From contig CAMPET010000091.1 of NCBI GenBank assembly GCA_946803715.1, positions 1 to 42,328 on the forward strand: 42,328 bases of DNA, written 5' to 3'. Source of the stretch: Beroe ovata. Lineage: Eukaryota; Ctenophora; Nuda; Beroida; Beroidae. Shown in pieces: positions 14,042-28,000 of the stretch (the first letter of the stretch is position 1; every line of letters starts with the position of its first letter). The translations under genes were made by a program, and so were the position numbers. The notes beneath the pieces were generated by a model. That model had not been told where the DNA came from and ran no database searches. It was given only the letters and a program-made list of their open reading frames with translations.

Positions 14042-17000
14042 GTGTGTCCTATGATCTATATGCTGTGTCAATGCTGCAGTTGTTTCGAGGAACTCAGCGT
14101 TTATCCAGTACTTCACCCGTTATGGACACTGTACATTGCACAGTCCAAAGCACAGTTCGCATGTATCTTAACAATCTTCAAGATCATACCAATCTGACCA
14201 ATCTCCAAGATAGATATTTTGATCTATAATCTTCAGTGATAATTTTCAGTGGTATATTATGCATAGCACAACTTGTTATAAGTATCAGGGCAACAGCTCT
14301 ATGGCCACAACTAATAACAACTAACTGGGGACGTGTAACTTAAATCAGGGGAACGCTTAGTATGACGTGATTGCAAACTGCATTACATATCCCAAGTTCC
14401 TAGATTCACCTCTGACGGGAGAAGTTATAGCAGAGCTACACGCCCTGCATACTACTTTCGCAAGACAGCATGATCATGACACCATGATGACACATGAATG
14501 ACACTACCATCTACCACATGATCATGATACTCCTCTGATACCGCGGACAAGAGAGACATCTCTCAGTCTCTCTCTCTCTCACAATCAATTATCATCGTAC
14601 CAATAGATGAGCAGACGCGGTGGTATTTGGTAATTATTGACAAGATACCGAAGTACCCATATTATGGACTGGATTATTACGTATTCTCTAACATTTAATA
14701 TGATAGTTGACATGATCTGAGCAGGTATCTATAGTATCTACACGATCACAGCGCACTGCTGCACGTATAGGTAGTTGCGTAGCAACGCGTTTTCGATGCT
14801 ATTATCCTCACGTGATAACCCTCACGTGATTATATCACCCACTGGTTGTTTCGCACGTGCATAGCAAGCTGCAAGCTCCTCACATCGATCTAATTTGTTG
14901 ATCACTCTGATGAAAACTAGGCAACGAGAGCATATGGCAGGTTTACACTCTAGGTACGCATACTAAATAGTATATTGTCGCCTCCTGCAATCCATAATCT
15001 AATCCCTGCAGCTTCTCAAAGTTCCATTACTCTTTGTCTTTTCATGTCATACTTATTACTTAAGCGTGTTTTTTTCGCTAGGACTCTTAAACTCTTCAAT
15101 GCCGAAAAAATTTGTCTCAACGAATATAATATTTACCTGGCCGTATGATTTCGCTATTTGTTCCTCAAAATAATATATGTACTACCTCTCGCTCTCATTT
15201 GTCGACAAGAAAGTAAGCCAAGTTAATGAGACCTAAAATTAGCGAATATTTAGTCCAGTCCGAGATACTGCATTCACGTGTCACGTGACCCGTCCTGCAC
15301 GTGTAGACCACGTGAGACTTGCTCCAGGAAACGCGTTTAGTAGCTCTACGAAAATCACATGCAGAATTAATTTGACCGGTTAATTCTGCTAATTTTGATA
15401 TTTCCGGCTTTCTGGGCTATCTCAAGAGACACATAATTAAAAGTAAAACATCGCTGGCATAATTAAACCATATTCAGGCAGTTCATCCAATGGAAATTAT
15501 GCTTTGAGTAGCCTATTGCATGATTGTGAAAGTGAAAGGACGGGCAAATTAAAATATGCTATATGTTTTAAATTTTGAGTGGTTGTGTATCATTTTATTA
15601 TGATATTTGATCGTCGCAGAGTTTAGTGGACTGGGCCCACAATTCCCCGTCTAAAACTCACAGAAACGTCAGCGATAACGCGCGTTACGGAGAGCAGCAC
15701 GTGATACATTCAGCAACGATCAAGTGAAAGTCGACAAGTCACGTGTTTCCTGGCAACCACACCATGTGACACATAGCAACCGGGTCACGCGCTTGTGCCC
15801 GTGATACCGCTTCCACCAGTGTAACTTGTCATCGCATAGTCGTCACGTGTCAGGAATAATGAAAGTGTTTGACAGGAAGCATTTATCGTGAGGGGTCACG
15901 TGGTACACTGCGTGAGGAATTAATCATTTGGAGGGTTTCTCTTTCGGTTTGAAGCACCCAGCGAAGCCACTCAGTTTCTCCGTTTCCTCTCACATAATAA
16001 GTTAGCTGCCGCGTGTGTGAGCGTACATATTATTCCCGTAGAGAGCACCAGTTCTTCTCCTAGGACGATCTTTCAGAGCTGTATGTCTATAATACCTTGC
16101 ACTTTTCAACATATAACACCTCATGACATTAGTTGATCGTGAGAAATGCCATATCACCTCCTGGCTCCTTTTGCAGCTAGTCAGATATTCATTATTTACC
16201 CAACTTTTAACTAGTACCAACTCACAGTCGAGCCGAAACAGCTGAGGGGGAAGCCCTGATATGTTGAATGTACTACTATTCATCTATGTTGTTTAACACA
16301 CACACACAGGTTTCCTAGAGCGTTCCCAAGGGAGTTTTTGTTATTAAGTTTACATTCTCACAATAGTTAAGTGCCACTCAACAAATGTTCGTTTATAGAG
16401 CGTCAAAAATTGGTTGCTTTTCCATTAATCTTAAATCCAACTTTTTTGTTGATGCATACCTGTATACTGACGTGTTATACTGTTATAGCTATTTGAAGCA
16501 CCACCACAAAACATGAAGCTGTTTGTTGCTCTTGCACTCTTTGGATTGATCTTCGCTGCTTTCGCACAAGGTAACACTTTTGAACTCTCTTCTCTGACCC
16601 TAGCTGTGAGCTTGAGTTCGACCCACTTTATAAGTTCATAGCATGAAAAGTATAATACCTGGTATATTTATATCATGCTCCTATTGCCTAAATATAGGCG
16701 ATAAATTTAAAAATATGTCAAAAATAATTTACCGGTTGAATTGCTCCAAGTGTTGCACAATGTACATTGTACAATGTAGGAAGTATTCCACTAGTCTAGC
16801 GAAAAGACCCCAGTCACCACCACCCAGATGTTAAAATACCCTCTCTCTCCCCAAATCTCAGAAAACGACGGTGGTGATACAAGCGGTGGTGACGAGTCAG
16901 CTCCAGTAGACAATGGAGACGATGGAGGCGATGGCGGCGAGACACCCGCCGATACTGATACAGACGGCGGGGAAGAAACAGACAGCGGAAACACCGAGGA

Positions 17001-18696
17001 AGAAACAGACGGCGGCAACACCGATGGCGGAGACACCGACGGAGGGGATGAAGATGATGAAGACAAGAAGGATGCCGCCACAAGCATAAGCCTGGCTGCC
17101 CTTGCCATGGTGCCCGTTGTTGTCCGTATGTTCTAGATGATAGCTGTCTTTTTATCTTGTCCATTTTCTCTTCTCCTGGTATATAGTGCACACACACACA
17201 CACGTTGCCATGGTAGCTGGTGTTATCCACGTGGAATCACGACAAAAGCAATGCATCCACTCGCGGGGACACTAATTGTTGTGTTAGTTTGTGAGCTCTG
17301 AACCGTTTTGCCGACTGTACAGCTGTGCGCGTGTATGTGCGCGTGACGTGTCAAGCCGTCACAGCCCGCCGCGGTTTGTGGTGGTGCAGCTCACGTACTA
17401 ATTTATATCTAAAGCTATCATTCATCCTCTTCTATCGGGCCCGATAGTATGAGGTAGTGATTTCGCGTCATAAATGACCTCTAGTACTTATACTTGCTTT
17501 TTGCTTCAATCAGAATATGTTTTAAGATATGCAATACATATTGATTAATGTGATTCATGTCATTTAGCTGAAATGTGATTTAGAATAGCGTGTTTCGCTT
17601 CGACTTCAAATTGAGAAATCGGATATGACTATGAGATTGCAACAAGTAATCACAAGACGGCATATCACTAAAAATTGAAAATCGCACATTTATAATAGTC
17701 ACTACTTCATCATCTTTGTCTCTATAACTGCTGTGTTCATCCCGGCGCGCACTCGCCACACCTCACGATCCGACTCTCGAATATTCTGTCCTCTCTTGTT
17801 CTCCTGTCCCACACCACCTCTCCCTTACACTTGAAGTAGTATACCCTGTGCTTAGGTATACAGAAACTTTCCCAATCATCAACAGTGGTCACATCACTCC
17901 AGTCGAAATAGCTAAACTCTTCTTCGACCAACCCGTCAAATCTGTCGAGAAATCCGACAACAAACTCCTCAGGGTTGAATTTCTCGTCCCACTGAATTCT
18001 GTTCACTACATCCATTACCGTCCGCATCCGTTTGCTCTGTTTCAGACATTTCGGACACGAAATTTCCTCCGCACTCTCGCTTTTCGGCGCCTGACATTTC
18101 TTCTTCACCCTCTTCCTCTTCGATTGAGGTTTCACAAACTCAGGATCCGTTTCATGGAGGTTAAAACACTCATCACCGAATCTGCACGAGTCAGTTTGAT
18201 AGTACATACAGTATTCCCGTTTCTGTACTTCTTCATCGTTATCACCTGATATATCACGTGATTCTTCCCCTTCCTCAATATCCAATACTGCCGAATCTGG
18301 ACACGTTGCTAATTGCGGTTCTGCAGGAGAACCTGGTGAATATAGGGAAACTGGCGGAGAACTAAGTGTCTGAGAGGAGTCCATCACTGCTGTCCCTCTC
18401 GTCGATATATCTCCCATGCTAGGGAAGCAGCAGCATTGAAAGATTCAATAAACAACAGGATACGAATAATAATGTGTTGTCAGTCTGAGTGACAACACCC
18501 CAGTACAACACATAGTATAACATGGAACAAAAATCAAAACAACACGAACAAAACTGCTAGAGTGTGCTCCTGCCGTTGTGAGAAGGCAGAACAAGACGTA
18601 CAGGAATGAGATCATCAACAACGGTAATATTACATCATTAGATCATCAGCATGTAGCTGCAGCAGGTATGATAATGCGATGCTTTATAATTGCTTG

Positions 18697-18740
<44 letters not shown>

Positions 18741-19035
18741 GTGTGTGAGTACTGCGGAAATATTATTCAACTCATGCAAGCATTAATGTCACGTTGCAAG
18801 AACACTGGCAATTCCTTGGGTAGCTGACATTTCCTCGTTCTACTGGGTAGAAAACAGCCATTTTGGTAGCAGACCATTCGCTACTTTCAAGCCAACCATT
18901 TACCCTTCTTTAATATCGGGCTCCTTGAAGTTCCATCTTGTTCATTTCTATTGTCTACTTTCTCATCAGTAGTACCAGGTCCGTCAANATGATAATGCGA
19001 TGCTTTATAATTGCTTGGTATGTGTGTGTGTGTGT

Positions 19036-19070
<35 letters not shown>

Positions 19071-22000
19071 TGTGTGTGAATACTGCGGAAATATTATTCA
19101 ACTCATGCAAGCATTAATGTCACGTTGCAAGAACACTGACAATTCCTTGGGTAGCTGACATTTCCTCGTTCTACTGAGTAAAACAGCCATTTTGGTGGCA
19201 GACCAGTTGCTACTTTCAAGCCAACGATTTACCCTTCTTTAATATTGGGCTCCTTGAAGTTCCATCTTGTTCATTTCTCTTGTCTACTTTCTCATCAGTA
19301 GTACCAGGTCCGTCAACGAGACCTAATGGCATCCAGCAATTGAGGGATGAGTGCACGGTCCAAATGAATGTGGACTTCAGTCGATATCGATTTGTGCTTT
19401 GTAGAACAAAGCCGTACTACTAATAAATAATAAAAAGGCGAAATTTGAGGTGTTGCAACACAAAATATTTAGCGGTTGCGCGCGCGAAAACTACGCGCGC
19501 GCACTGAAAATGCAAACCTGATTTGTAGCTTTTCTCATTAAATTGACCGCGCGCGTTTCGCAAATTTCGGTAAAATTGAGTTAGCACCAACCTCAACTCA
19601 ATTTGTTGATGCGCCTATAAACGGTACCTTATTATTATTAAACATCATAGGAATGACTGGGTCTTCAAACAATCAAAGGGGCGCTCATACGAACAAACAC
19701 ACACTTCTGTACACTTTGGAATGTGTGCACTTTGATGTAGGACAATTGTATGGTGATGTTTAGCTCAGAAACTGTGGTGGAAATTTAAGGAACATGATAT
19801 ATTAGTGCTGTTTCCAATATTGTCTATTATATTATTCATTAGTATTATCCAAGACTATAATTCCATTCCTCAGATGAAGCGCATTATTCTCATATGAAAA
19901 TATAGCAATCTAGAAATAGATGAAGTGTGTATACATGTGACAAGATCAGTCCTTTATTATTACTAGAACATAGCTTAATATGGTGCTCGATAGACCTATG
20001 AATAGAAAATGTGTGAAATCTTACACTCGGCGAATATTCATAGGACGTGAGTGTGGAAAAGGCATAAAGTTGAAATATTCGTGATTATAGTTTCGATGTT
20101 TGATGAGGAATTTCAGTCGATCTACTTTAGACATATTCATTGGGATGTGAGGAAGATAGATTATGATTTCAATTTTCAAACGAATTGGGGATACGATATT
20201 ATATATCCAATCACATGGATAACATGACACGGAATAAGCTAGGTATTGCAGCCAGGAATTATTAGTGATAACGGCATGTCACACAACCTAACATATAATA
20301 CCTGATTCAGGGAGGTTATTAATTAGGTCTGAAGCCCAATTCATGAGTTGTTTCTTGGCCGAAACCTGGTCCTTTTCTCCATCATGGTCTTTGAAATCCA
20401 CACTTATCTGAAGGAAATTAGACAAATTGAAAACGTTAATAAATTGGTAAGTTGAGTTCTGGTTAGGTATGATGCATATCGGCACAAGTTCCAAGTTACA
20501 CGAGCGAATTTATACACACAAACACACTCACACACGCACACACGCACACCCGCACANTCCGAGTTATCAGCAAAAAACTGAGTTTTCAACTCTTTCAACG
20601 TCCATAACTCTGGTCGTGTTCAGAGTTTAACGACGAAATTTGCAGCGAGGATAGACTGTACTAACTCCTAATTACTCAAAAAATGACGGGGCCATCACAA
20701 CCAAAAATACAAGAATACATGGTGTTTACCCAATGTTATGAATATTCAAAATGTACACATTCATGACCCGATGGAAACCAAGATTGTATACGTTTACCTA
20801 CACAAAAATGTGTTTCACACACCCTATAGAATAGTGAAGTATCACTATATGTACACCACATTCCACTCTACCTCGAAAATGCGATAGTTTCAATCATTGA
20901 TACCGTTACTTCATTATGCGATACACTGCTTTGTTGTGTTTCTGATTTGGGGGGCTCTAAAAAAGGTTCATATCTCCCACGTTCTATTCTCCCACGTTCT
21001 ATCCCACGAGTTATTCTTTGAGATAACTCGATGAAATTTTCAGTATTTTTTCTCGAATAGTTGAGCAGTGTTATGTTGAAGTCCGCATCCATTTTTCAGG
21101 CCCAGATCGTGTGTTATCGATCAGTGAAGTTGACTAAATCAGTTCTGTAGTTTTTTGCTAATTCCTCCGTCATTTTTTGGGGTAGAAACTTAAAAATTTT
21201 AGAGCACGGCGGTGTAAGTGCTGCACTGTCTATCTACGCTGCAAATTTTGCTGCCAAGCTCCAAACACGACCGGAGCTATAGGCAGCGTAAGAAATGCAC
21301 AGAAACTGAAAAGTCGGTTTTTTGCTGATAACTCGTCCATTTTTTGAGCTAAGAACTTGAAATTTTTGAGGGAAAAATGTATGGCCAATACCTATCAGAC
21401 CATCAAGTTTCATCCAGAAACTCCGATTAGAAGCTGAGAAATGAACCTCTACTTTTGTTGCGTTTTTTGGCACACCCTGTATAATTGGTCTTGTATTAGA
21501 ATAGAAGGCATCTTGCTTAGTATCGATTGCATAAGATGGATCCGTAAGGAGGAGGGTAATGGTACGACGTAGGTAGGTCATTTGCCCTGCCTTCAAAAAA
21601 ATTGGATGACATGAGTCAGACAGGACTCTTACGTATAAGCGTATAAATTTATATTTTCTAGATCATCATGCGTCGGAGAAAGAGAGAGAGTTCTCAAAAA
21701 GATAAGAATTCATTTGTGAACAATATTTTTGATATTTGAAAGGATGAATCTCAGTGGATGATCGCCCGACCCAGTTCAAATTGTTCTGACGTTCTCTGCA
21801 TTATTATAATCCCCTTTTCTATTCAAATCATTTATCTTCTAAAAATAAGATAATCACATGAAGTAAATCTAAGATAGGTTTCGACTCGAAGTCACGATAC
21901 TATGGACTGTTCTCAATGATTTCGACCATAACAAATACTTCAAGTACCAATCGTTCGTCAATGAGCTAAATTGATGAAGGGTTTGAGAGGGAGCAAAACA

Positions 22001-25000
22001 GTGAGTGAGAGAGTATAAATGCCTTGATTTTCAGGTTCGAACGTTGAATTTGCGAACAGTGGACAGAAGCAGGTTTGACACGACCGAGCTTTGTCTGCGA
22101 GCCCCCTTAATGAGAACCATACTCTCGATCACTCTTGTCATCGTCTGCCAGCTCCAGATCAGAACACACTGCAGTAGTCCTCCTAACCTACTCCTCAACA
22201 TCAGTTACTTGACAGTCAAAGGAGGTGATGGAATCAAGACCTTTCATCACAGCTTTTCGGGTAGCTCCTTTGAAATGGTTAGATGCATAGACATGCTCAA
22301 AAATCAAGAACGATTGTCCATGCTGACCAGGGATCCGTTTGCCGCCGTAACGGCCTTTCGATTTCACAAAGAGGTATGGGACTCATTGACCACTCCACCC
22401 GGGATTCACAACAGAACTGGGAGTCGAATCTGCAATATTCCTAATGATTACCTAGAGAGTGTGAAGGATAACAGCATACGGGCAGGATGTTTTATAGGAC
22501 CTCTTGATGTCTGTGATGGGTTGTCCATGTGTAGCGATGACGAATGTGGTTGTGGTGAAACGTTCAGGTGTGCTGACGGTGATGGGTGTATAGCCATCAA
22601 TCAGGTTTGTGACTCCCGGATTGATTGTTGGGACAGGAGCGATGAATGCCCTTGTAAACGATTCCAGGAATGTGTCACTACATTTAATGGGAGCGAACAT
22701 TGTCCCATCAGGAAGAAGGAATGCTCATCTAACGACACTGAAAAGTATCATATTCTCCAGGACATGATAGCAATCACTTCTAAAGGTGATGTATTTAGGA
22801 ATGAAACATTATTACTCAAAGCTGTGGAAGACTTTCCAGAATTCAAATTTCATTTGGACCGAATACACACGGTGCATGACGATATTGGCGGATCTCCAAT
22901 GTACAAATGTACTAACAATTCTGCAGTCGAACTAACCATACCCGACAGTGACAGTTGGCTAGTCTCAAGCTATAATCTATCATATCGGTCAGTCTTCTGC
23001 GATGACATATATAACTGCTTGAACATGATAGATGAACAGCATTGCCCACAATACTTCTATTGCAAGTCTGACATGAAACCAATTCCGAAAAGTTTTCTCT
23101 GTGACAGAGTCCCTCACTGTGTAGACACTTCTGACGAATGTGATGAAAGTTGCACATTCAGAGGCCTCTCTTCTTCAGACAACTTGATTGACAGCCTGCT
23201 CATAAAGTCATTCATATATATTCAAATAATCCTGATACTGACACTGAATGGATATGCGTGCTGGTTTCAATACAACCGTGATGTATCCGGTACAAAGGGT
23301 CGAATGGACAGGATTCAATGTTGCACTCTTATATTCTACGACTTTCTAATGGCCATATATCTCGTGATCATCATATATCATCAGAACAAGTTCGCAGGGA
23401 GGTTTTGTGTAAAGGAAACCGAGTGGAGATCATCGACATTCTGCCAGCTGAGCGGATTCCTCTTCTTCTTCTCGTCGTACGGTTCTCTCCAAGTAGTTCT
23501 CTCTACAAGTATCAGCCGGTCAATCGGTATTTGCTGTCCCTTCATCGAGGAATCGAAACTTGTAGGGTCCTTCATGATCTTCAACTGCATCATTAATTTG
23601 ACAAACCTTATCCTATCTGCCTTGCCCATTATAGGTACCAAAGTCGACAGCTTAGTTAGAGATGTATTTCTCTATGAGTTCATTTTCACTGGCAATCCAT
23701 TAATAGACAAAGGCAATAAGTCCGATCTGGCCTTCCTTCTTTCGGTGTATAGTAACGACACAACCGTATACGAGTCGGCAGTCAAAAACACAACATCGCA
23801 AATACTCTCTGAACTGGGTGCAATGTTTGACAACAGCCTGCATTTCCAGGGCGACAGTGTGAGGGCAATAGGATTTTATGGTAAATCTAATACATGTGTT
23901 CCCGACTTCTTCTCCACCCGGGTTGAGATCTACATTTTCAAAGTTGCTCTTGTGGCAGCTGTCAGCTCAAGCATCATTGCAATCGGACTTGCATACCTGA
24001 TTATTTTGAACAGGATGAAGCGAAGCAAAGAAGATGTAGGAAAAGGGGAAGGAGAAAAAAGCGTGTTTTACCTATCGGCAAAGGTTTATGTGGTGATATT
24101 TGTGCAGGTCTTTTCCTGGATACCCCTACTTATTGCCATGGTCTACAGTCTGATGGGTGGCAAAGTACCAAATACATTTGATGAGGTCGTCATTGCCATT
24201 ATATCGCCAACCTACTCAGTCTTGAACCCCTGTCTTCACACTGATATCTCCTCGAGAATTATGATATTCATGGACAAACACTCGTTTTTCAAGATGCCCA
24301 GATTTAGTAAACACGGCAAAGAGAAGACCGGAGAAGATGGAGTGATATACGCTAACAAGTCTATTGGTAAAGAACAGGTGAATTTAGACGGAGTGGAAGC
24401 TGGTAAAGGCGAAGAATTAGTTGAAGAAGTGCAGCAAGACCAGCTATAATAACGAGGGGACCCACTGACTCTCAGGTTTTACATTATTCAATGAGCACTA
24501 AGTTGTGTAATTATCCAATATAAGTATAGGTACTAAACAGCTGTGTTTCATTTATTACACAAAAATATCATCGCCTTTTACACACCGGTATTTTGCAATT
24601 GATGGACAATTGTAGCTGTAGATACAAGATACATTTACGAGATTTTGCTATTGAAATCGCTATCACATTTTGGTACCTATGCTGAATGTTGATAAGCAAT
24701 CATTCTATTTTGAAAATTACGACATATTATCTGTACACTATGTACTTTGATAACAAGATGAGCCATCATTCCAAGTGATTATGACTTGAATAACCTGCAT
24801 TTACTATCAATATGTGGTCAATATGAATTGTAATTTGTGATGATGATCTTGGATTTTGTAGCAATGAGCAATTATTCCAAGGTGTGTTTCATGATTCATA
24901 ATATGCATGACATATGCAAGTCATAGAATCGAATGTTTCAACAAATTAATGATTTTGCGTGTGCGAGAATTCTCTGGGGCAGGGCTTGATGAGTTGTGTC

Positions 25001-28000
25001 ATTCATTGGTCACCCTATGATCGACACAATTCACACTGAACACTCAGCAGTCATCAATCACATGACGTAGGTATTCACGAATAATGAATACAACTAAACA
25101 TGGTGTCAAGAATTCACTAGTTTTCATATAAACCTATGATATGGCAATTCATCTTGTTTATGAAACTTAGCTAGTAGGTATTATATACCTGGATGAAGGA
25201 AATGACTGTTTTCATAGCAGAGAATGACAAGATGGATGCACTTTGTTCTTCCTAGCAATGTAGCAATGTAGCTATGTTAGAGTTTATGTGTGTGTATGAC
25301 GTGAGTGTGAGTGTGTATGTGTGATGTGTGATGTGCGTGTGTGAGTACTGTGTGTTTGTGTATGTGTGACGTGTGTCTGTGTTTGGCACACTGCGTGTTT
25401 GTGTGTGACCGTTGGGACAGGGAATGTTCTTCCTACTTGTACGCGGTTAGTGTATGGGATGAATGGACATACTCTGGTTCTATTTGGAGAATTGGGAATA
25501 TGCCATTTCAGAGAGTATCATGGTACTCAACATCTGTTATTTTCTAAAGCTCATCATTGGTCTAAATTCTGCAAATCATTCTACAAATAGTCCTCTATTC
25601 TGTTATTGTATAGAGTTCTATCTGAGACAATGTGTGTGTATAACAGGGGCTATGATGGTGTATTGTTTTTGAATGTGAGATGTACGTGTATGAGCGAGTG
25701 TGTGTGACGTGTGTGTTTTTGTGTGTGTGTTCGTGTGTGTGTTCGTGTGTTTGTGTATGTGTGTTCGTGGGTTTGTTTCGTGGGTGTGTACTGTTTAGTG
25801 TGTAGTGTGTGTTAGGTACCTATGACACTGACTCAATGTGATAGCAACACTAACTCCAGGGTGATGAAATGGTGTGACAAACTGTGACATGGTGGAGCAA
25901 TCACTCCCGATAATCTATTAAATTTGTTCCAATTATAGCAATTTGCTAATTAGTCTGAGTTCCCTCCGTCCTCGGATAACAAACACTTTGACTCATATAA
26001 AGTTTGGAAAAGCAAGATATCATCAACAATATTGATGATCTATATGGGATGAACTATATGGGAGTTATGCTGAAACCTGGATTCACAATGACCTACTTCG
26101 TCATTTACAGCTGACATGGGTTACACAGTGAGACTTCAGTGCCATTTGGATCAATAAAAAGTGCGCCATTTGAAACTTATGGCATAACTGTTTCACTCCC
26201 AAATAATCGATTTTTTGAATGCCCATTCATTGCAGCACAAAGTTTCCGAAGTTTTATCCATCTATGCTAAAAATAGGAAAAAGAATGAAGTGTTATAATA
26301 CGGAAAGTTTGCGTAAACTGAACTTCCTGTCAGTTGAAAAAGTTAAAATTGCAAATCGAATACCTAATCAAATAATTGTAATATTATTTCTAGGACATAC
26401 CTCTAGCCTATAATAGTATAGAGTATACTGTGCAGTTTCGTAAGTTGACAACATACGCGACAGATTGACTCCCTGACAACGGCTGTCTCTAATTGTCGCG
26501 TTAATAGAATTCAGTTTTCTTGATGCACGACAGACTTTGTCCCTCGTAACAGGTCACAATTTGGAAATTCTATATAATTTTTTTTACAAATTTTAACAGT
26601 AATCATTACCTGCTTATGTTTTCTTCTAGAGTTCTCTATTTAAGTTTTTTGGAATTTTTAACTCTTTCATTTTTGTTTTATCTCTTTTGGGCAGATCTGT
26701 CACTATGGCATAAGCTGTGTTGATCTGCCTAAATCATGTGGGAGTAAATATTTACAAGTGACAATGTATGATTTACTTTTACATGATTTGAATCTTTTGA
26801 AATAAAAAAATGGATCATATTATTGCAAGACCTACGTACCTATAATAGTGAATGACGTGGAAAGACGTCAGTTTCATAAGTCAGATCAGGTAATTTTCCA
26901 ACTACTTCCTGATTTATAAGACATGCTTTCCCACGCTTACCCACTTTTAAAACTAGTCATATTTCATATCAAGTTTTGAAATTGAACACGCTTCTATGAT
27001 CCTATTTCGGGCCTCATAACACACTCAGATAAGACCATGACTGACCAGTGACCAGTGGTCAATGTTCTCAACCTATGATCTAGGTACCTACTCGTATTAT
27101 ATGTTACACAGCAGCAATATGTTACAGCAAGGAAACACTCCCCCACTCACCTAAAGTAGACCTCAGTGACCTGCAGCAGTGCAGCAGCAAACACTGACAA
27201 GAATGATTAGATTTCGGATACATTATGATAATCATTCTGAATACCCTCTGTGAACGAAATATATATATGCCATTGTCATGTCACACGTCCCCTACTCACA
27301 CTCTTCTCTGAGTGCCGTATATAAGTGCACTTCATAGCGTGTTCAGTTGGTGCTAGAGGTTAGTCTGACAGGTGGTAATGATGAAAACCACACTACACCA
27401 GCTGCCAAGGTGGTGTGCAAAGCGAGAGAAAGGGGGGGGAACAGAGTGACTATGCTGATATAATAGGGTGGTGGGAACTGCGGATTGGTGGGAACTGAGG
27501 AGTGGTGGAAACTGAGGAGTGGTGGGAACTGAGGAGTGGTGGGAGCTGAGGAGTGGTGGGAACTGACAAGGGCTTGGAGTGCAGTGGTGGTGGTGTGTTA
27601 TTATATGCTGGTGTGGAATAAGGTGGTGTCAATGCAAGGAGTGAACAAAGCGATGACTCAATCTTGGAGCTTGATATGAAATCCAGCAGCTAGGGACATG
27701 GTATTGCGAAAAAGGGTGATTATTCGCGAGGGATCTAATTACAGCATGGTGTACGATGATGTAATTATCATTGTATTATCATTGTCATCCTAGAGTGAGA
27801 AAAAGAGTGAGGATACGAGTATATTCGATAAAACGGTTATAAACTCCAAAGTACGGTGTCATTAAATTTGCCACTTGGTTACTGCCATGACTGTAATTCA
27901 CACACGCTGATGCTGCGTGTATGAACGTACAAATTGTGGGTGTGTGTATGTGTGTGTGTGTGTGTATGTGTGTGTGTGTGTATCTGTCTGTCTCTCTGTT

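Larger units (their letters stand above)
12790..16512. other. Filamin intron stretch upstream of the secreted acidic gene; no gene seen
   Basis: About 3.7 kb. Contains a (GT)n microsatellite with an N gap and a cluster of CACGTG sites between 14810 and 15910. Short ORFs here have no recognisable domains, and those at 13745-14229 are simple-repeat translations across Ns. Confidence 0.5.

Noticed and set aside
13745-14229. ORFs across the GT microsatellite and N gap
   Set aside because: Translations of (GT)n as CVCV or THTH, running through unknown bases.
16791-17230. Minus-strand Arg/Pro/Ser-rich ORFs
   Set aside because: Mirror of the acidic DGG-repeat exon; composition is explained by the repeat.
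17848-18249. 133-codon + strand ORF
   Set aside because: Antisense of the CCCH-MJ1316 gene.
21234-21596. Minus ORF containing [20 protein letters not shown]
   Set aside because: Falls in the degenerate repeat array. It is reminiscent of dispersed repeats, shows no domain, and does not splice to filamin.
22452-23641. Short ORFs in other frames of the LDLa receptor
   Set aside because: Shadows of the 7TM reading frame.
27151-27180. Possible 20-base micro-exon bounded by CTGCAG and GTGAGT on the minus strand
   Set aside because: Its translation does not fit the missing CH1 segment and the length is far too short.
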